DNA from: Tectiglobus sp965224045
GTDB taxonomy: Bacteria > Pseudomonadota > Alphaproteobacteria > Rhizobiales > Hyphomicrobiaceae
Assembly (NCBI GenBank): GCA_965224045.1
Contig: CBDCYD010000016.1
Coordinates: 372,001-436,000 of the forward strand
Length of the DNA: 64,000 nucleotides
Direction: 5' to 3'
The notes beneath the pieces are model-generated. The model was not told the DNA's origin. It saw only the letters and a list, made by a program, of their open reading frames with translations, and did not search any database. The position numbers were made by a program, and so were the translations under genes. Below, piece after piece: positions 60,778 through 64,000 of this stretch; the stretch's first letter is position 1; each line of letters opens with the position of its first letter.

Positions 60778-62959
60778 TAAACGAAACCCGATCCTCAATG
60801 TCAGTGATCTCAGCGTCTACTACGGCCAGTCACACGCATTACAGGGCGTTAATCTGGCTTTGGATCATGGCGCCATTTCCGTTGTTGGCCGCAACGGCAT
60901 GGGCAAGACGACGCTTTGCAAAGCCATTATGGGGCTCGTTCCTGTCAGCTCCGGCAACATAACCTTCGAAGGGCAAAGTATAGTCGGACGTACGTCGACC
61001 GAAATTGCCAGGCTCGGTATTGGTTATGTGCCGCAAGGACGGCGGCTATGGCCATCGCTCACGGTTGATGAGCATCTCCGCCTGGTCGCGCGCACAGGCG
61101 GCGCTTGGAGTCCGGACCGGGTCTACGCGACGTTTCCTCGGCTTGCCGAGCGCAGATACAATGGCGGCGGACAACTCTCCGGCGGCGAACAACAGATGCT
61201 CGCGATTGGACGTGCGCTGTTGCTTAACCCGCGCGTTTTGGTGATGGATGAGCCGACCGAAGGTTTGGCCCCGGTCATCGTCAATCAAGTCACCGAAATG
61301 CTGGCTCGCCTCGGGCATGAGGGTGAAGTTCATGTTCTGGTGATCGAACAGAACATCGGCGTGGCCTGCGCAGTGGCTGACGAAGTCGCCATCATGGTGA
61401 ACGGCAAGATCAATCGGGTCATGAACTCAGGCGCGTTGGCCGCGGACCGTGACTTGCAGCAAACTCTACTGGGCGTTGGGCGCCATGCCCATGACGAGGT
61501 GCCTGACCTGGAAGTCGACCAGGAGGATGAACGCAACGCCGCTGCAACGAAACCTAACGGTTTGGTGAAGATCTATGTCTCTAATCCGACCATCCCAAAC
61601 CGTTGGTCACAGCCGACGCCGGTCCGCGTCATAGAGGGTTCTGCGCGTACCAGTATCGACCTTTCGAGCACTCAGTCTTCTGCCGCTCTCTCGCCGCTGC
61701 ATCGGCCGCAGACCGACGCGGCCAACGCCGTCTTCGTTGCAGGGACACTTGACACCAAGGGCGACGAATTGCGCCTCATTCACGACCTGATTAAGAAGGC
61801 CGGCGTCCGTGTCCAGATGGTGGATCTATCGACGAGTGGCAAACCATCCGGTGCTGATTTCCCACCGTCGGCGATTGCCGCCTTTCATCCGCGCGGCACT
61901 TCCGGAGTGTTTACGGGAGACCGTGGAACAGCGGTCGCTGGTATGACTGTCGCGTTCGAGCGGTGGATCAAACAACAAAACAACGTCGCGGGCATAATCT
62001 CTGCGGGCGGATCGGGCAATACCGCGCTCGTTGCGCCAGCCATGCGGGCACTGCCGATTGGTACGCCAAAGGTCCTCATATCTACCGTCGCAAGCGGCAA
62101 CGTCGGACAGTATGTCGGGCCGGCAGATATTATGATGATGTACTCTGTTGCCGATGTGCAGGGCCTGAACGCAATAACGCGCCAAGTGCTCACCAATGGC
62201 GCAAATGCCATTGCGGGTATGGTCAAGAACCGTGCGTCGGAGGCCAGGGGCCAGTCGGTCGAGGCCGCCAGCAAACCGGCCATCGGTCTCACAATGTTCG
62301 GCGTGACAACGCCTTGCGTGCAGCAGATAACGCGCGCGCTCGAGGTTGACTATGACTGCCTTGTCTTCCATGCCACGGGCGTCGGCGGGCGCTCGATGGA
62401 GAAGTTGCTCGACAGCGGTAAACTCGCTGCCGTCATAGATGTTACCACGACCGAAATCTGTGACATGGTCGCGGGCGGTGTTTTTGCTGCCGACGAAGAT
62501 CGCTTTGGCGCCCCGATCCGCGCCGGTCTGCCCTACATCGGATCGTGCGGAGCATTGGACATGGTCAACTTCGCAGCACCCGACACGGTTCCTGAGAAAT
62601 ACCGCGATCGCAATCTCTACGAGCACAATCCGCAAATCACGCTCATGCGCACAACTGCGGCCGAGAACGCCATCATAGGTCGATGGATTGGCGAACGCCT
62701 AAATCAGATGACTGGCCCCGTTCGCTTCTTTCTGCCGGAGGGCGGCCTGTCAGCGCTCGATGCACCCGGTCAGGCGTTCTACGATCCTGAGGCTAACAAC
62801 GCGTTGTTCGCGGCGCTTGAAGAAACGGTGCGCCAGACGACGGCGCGGCAATTGGTTCGCCTGCCCCACAACATCAACGATCCGGAGTTTGCGGATCTGA
62901 TTGTCCAAACGTTCCGCAGTCTTTTTGCGGCGACACGACGAAGTACGGCAGGGGGATAA
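60770..62959 (+). CDS. LivF-type ABC ATPase fused to a Tm-1-like (UPF0261) domain
   Basis: 729 aa from ATG 60770, overlapping the LivG-type stop. Residues about 1-240 are a complete LivF ATPase: Walker A GRNGMGKTT, signature LSGGEQQMLAIGRAL, Walker B VLVMDEPTEGLAP, and VLVIEQN. A hydrophilic linker (about 240-315) leads to a UPF0261 domain: NAVFVAGTLDTKGDELRLI, IISAGGSGNTALVAPAMRALP, KVLISTVASGNVGQYVGPADI, VFHATGVGGRSMEKL. Tm-1-like domains bind ATP and are of poorly known function. The frame is open across the joint, with no sign of assembly error. Confidence 0.92.
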   Translation: MADKRNPILNVSDLSVYYGQSHALQGVNLALDHGAISVVGRNGMGKTTLCKAIMGLVPVSSGNITFEGQSIVGRTSTEIARLGIGYVPQGRRLWPSLTVDEHLRLVARTGGAWSPDRVYATFPRLAERRYNGGGQLSGGEQQMLAIGRALLLNPRVLVMDEPTEGLAPVIVNQVTEMLARLGHEGEVHVLVIEQNIGVACAVADEVAIMVNGKINRVMNSGALAADRDLQQTLLGVGRHAHDEVPDLEVDQEDERNAAATKPNGLVKIYVSNPTIPNRWSQPTPVRVIEGSARTSIDLSSTQSSAALSPLHRPQTDAANAVFVAGTLDTKGDELRLIHDLIKKAGVRVQMVDLSTSGKPSGADFPPSAIAAFHPRGTSGVFTGDRGTAVAGMTVAFERWIKQQNNVAGIISAGGSGNTALVAPAMRALPIGTPKVLISTVASGNVGQYVGPADIMMMYSVADVQGLNAITRQVLTNGANAIAGMVKNRASEARGQSVEAASKPAIGLTMFGVTTPCVQQITRALEVDYDCLVFHATGVGGRSMEKLLDSGKLAAVIDVTTTEICDMVAGGVFAADEDRFGAPIRAGLPYIGSCGALDMVNFAAPDTVPEKYRDRNLYEHNPQITLMRTTAAENAIIGRWIGERLNQMTGPVRFFLPEGGLSALDAPGQAFYDPEANNALFAALEETVRQTTARQLVRLPHNINDPEFADLIVQTFRSLFAATRRSTAGG

Positions 62960-62962
62960 CGT

Positions 62963-63790
62963 ATGTTCGATAGAGAGCAGCTCATTGAAACCTATCGCGC
63001 GATGATCACGCGGGGCGAGCCGATTATTGGCGGAGGCGCAGGAACCGGACTGTCGGCCAAATGCGAGGAAGAAGGCGGCATCGATCTCATCGTGATCTAC
63101 AATTCCGGTCGCTATCGCATGGCCGGGCGAGGTTCGCTTGCGGGCCTGATGCCTTACGGTGATGCCAATGCGATCGTCATGGAGATGGCCGGTGAGGTGC
63201 TGCCGATCGTCAAGAACACACCGGTTCTGGCCGGCGTATGCGCATCTGATCCGTTCCGGCTGATGGATCGATTTTTGGACGAAGTGAAAGCGGCTGGCTT
63301 TTCCGGGGTGCAGAATTTTCCCACCGTCGGCCTGATTGACGGCAACTTTCGCGCCAACCTCGAAGAAACCGGCATGTCGTTTCAGCTCGAAGTCGACATG
63401 ATTGCACTGGCCAACGAGAAGGACCTGCTAACCACGCCATACGTATTTTCCAGTGAGGATGCGGTAGCGATGGCGAAAGCCGGTGCGGACATTATCGTGT
63501 GTCATCTCGGGTTGACGACCGGCGGTGCCATCGGCGCGGAAACGGCATTAACGTTGGAACAGTGCCCGGCGCTGGTCGATCAGTGGGCGGCGGCCGCTTT
63601 GGCGGTCAACACGGAAGCTATCGTCTTGGTGCACGGCGGTCCCGTCGCGATGCCCGAGGACGCCGAGTACGTTCTGAAGAACACCAGACACTGTCACGGC
63701 TTTTACGGCGCATCGTCGATGGAACGGTTGCCAACGGAAGTTGCACTGGTGGAGCAAACTAGGAAGTTCAAGCAGATCGGGCGCAGGTGA
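62963..63790 (+). CDS. PEP-hydrolase-like TIM-barrel protein (Tm-1 partner)
   Basis: 275 aa, 3 bp after the fusion gene. It is recognised from GEPIIGGGAGTGLSAKCEEEGGIDLIVIYNSGRYRMAGRGSLAGLMPYGDANAIV in outline, GFSGVQNFPTVGLIDG and GFYGASSMERLPTE, the signature of the phosphoenolpyruvate hydrolase-like family that commonly follows a UPF0261 gene and, in some organisms, is fused to it. A lyase or hydrolase of a carboxylic acid is likely; the substrate is not shown by sequence. Confidence 0.9.
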   Translation: MFDREQLIETYRAMITRGEPIIGGGAGTGLSAKCEEEGGIDLIVIYNSGRYRMAGRGSLAGLMPYGDANAIVMEMAGEVLPIVKNTPVLAGVCASDPFRLMDRFLDEVKAAGFSGVQNFPTVGLIDGNFRANLEETGMSFQLEVDMIALANEKDLLTTPYVFSSEDAVAMAKAGADIIVCHLGLTTGGAIGAETALTLEQCPALVDQWAAAALAVNTEAIVLVHGGPVAMPEDAEYVLKNTRHCHGFYGASSMERLPTEVALVEQTRKFKQIGRR

Positions 63791-63834
63791 AGCCGAGCAG
63801 GAAGGCGCCAAGTGTACGAGCGTAGGAGAGTGTC

Positions 63835-64000
63835 ATGATGACTGGTGAGCTGATCGGGCAAATGATTCTTTGGCTGATATTCGCGGTCATAGTCATTTTC
63901 ATTCTGTATTGGGTGATGAACTGGCTGTATCGCCGTTCAACGAAGGAGGTCGCGTTCGTTCGGACCGGATTCCTCGGTGAGAAGGTGGTGATTGATGGTG
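63835..64000 (+). CDS. Flotillin-like (SPFH/band 7) membrane protein, N-terminal part
   Basis: 55 codons are visible before the right edge; ATG 63835 or 63838, preceded by GGAGAG. One membrane helix (LIGQMILWLIFAVIVIFILYWVMNWLY) is followed by RRSTKEVAFVRTGFLGEKVV, the usual entry to the SPFH domain of bacterial flotillins such as YqiK. Same strand as the catabolic unit, 44 bp after it, but probably a separate function. Confidence 0.75.
   Translation, partial: MMTGELIGQMILWLIFAVIVIFILYWVMNWLYRRSTKEVAFVRTGFLGEKVVIDG

Noticed and set aside
60770..62959. Frameshift or assembly artefact joining LivF and the Tm-1-like domain
   Set aside because: The linker is long, hydrophilic and in one frame with normal codon use, and both domains are complete, so a true fusion is more likely.
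1..64000. CRISPR arrays or rRNA genes
   Set aside because: No regularly spaced short repeats and no rRNA-like sequence were seen on either strand.

Overview
The window reads as chromosome from an alphaproteobacterium, most likely a member of Hyphomicrobiales (Rhizobiales). The evidence is gene content and order: a MucR-type regulator, DUF1491 and DUF6456 proteins, a paired DUF1254-like/DUF1214-like membrane unit, YcgN/YkgJ cysteine-cluster proteins, and the run ssb ... gyrA-coaD-cyclophilin-cyclophilin-queA-tgt. The conserved block is GC rich. By eye the two ends are less GC biased and carry catabolic and transport genes.

Positions 1-9.9 kb hold an accessory catabolic locus. On the minus strand, four consecutive genes (4827 down to 965) all encode arginase/agmatinase-fold (ureohydrolase) proteins. 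Only the last has the complete set of metal ligands; the other three have lost part or nearly all of the site. They are joined by 1-4 bp overlaps or a 13 bp gap to each other, then overlap an unrecognised 235-aa protein, and a CaiB/BaiF CoA-transferase follows. A divergent IclR-type regulator (5016-5780) and a PotABCD-type ABC importer (9840 down to 5825) complete the locus. A perfect palindrome sits at the predicted transcription start of the importer operon. I infer import and hydrolysis of a guanidino, amidino or ureido compound by a heteromeric ureohydrolase with one catalytic and three non-catalytic subunits. This is the best candidate for an undescribed system here.

Positions 9.9-18 kb are a patchwork: a methyltransferase, a GFA-domain and SnoaL-like pair, a small alpha/beta-barrel-like protein divergent from an ArsR-type regulator, two diverged copies of a 100-bp block, and a nested insertion. 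In the nest, an IS481-family element (14452-17328, CTGAG target duplication) has been split just before its catalytic Glu by an IS110-family element (about 14774-16387) whose 5' noncoding end is a candidate bridge RNA.

Positions 17.5-51.5 kb are mainly core genome: RidA-like protein, MsrB, a ten-gene Mrp-like cation/proton antiporter operon with three large antiporter-type subunits, mucR, a DnaA domain IV-like/DUF6456 pair, SufE, a class A penicillin-binding protein, cysteine-cluster proteins, an SDR, a membrane pentapeptide-repeat protein, Ssb, a cation diffusion facilitator, a membrane HExxH protein, a PRC-barrel protein with LEA-like repeats, GyrA, CoaD, two cyclophilins, QueA, Tgt and tRNA-Lys.

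Beyond tRNA-Lys (51.5-64 kb) the content becomes accessory again: a LivJ-type binding protein flanked by inverted copies of a dispersed palindromic repeat, a degenerate iron-type alcohol dehydrogenase, an aldehyde dehydrogenase, an AraC regulator, a LivHMG transporter, an ABC ATPase fused to a Tm-1-like (UPF0261) domain, a PEP-hydrolase-like TIM barrel and the start of a flotillin-like protein. These probably form one uptake and catabolic unit; its substrate is not evident. No rRNA genes or CRISPR arrays were seen.
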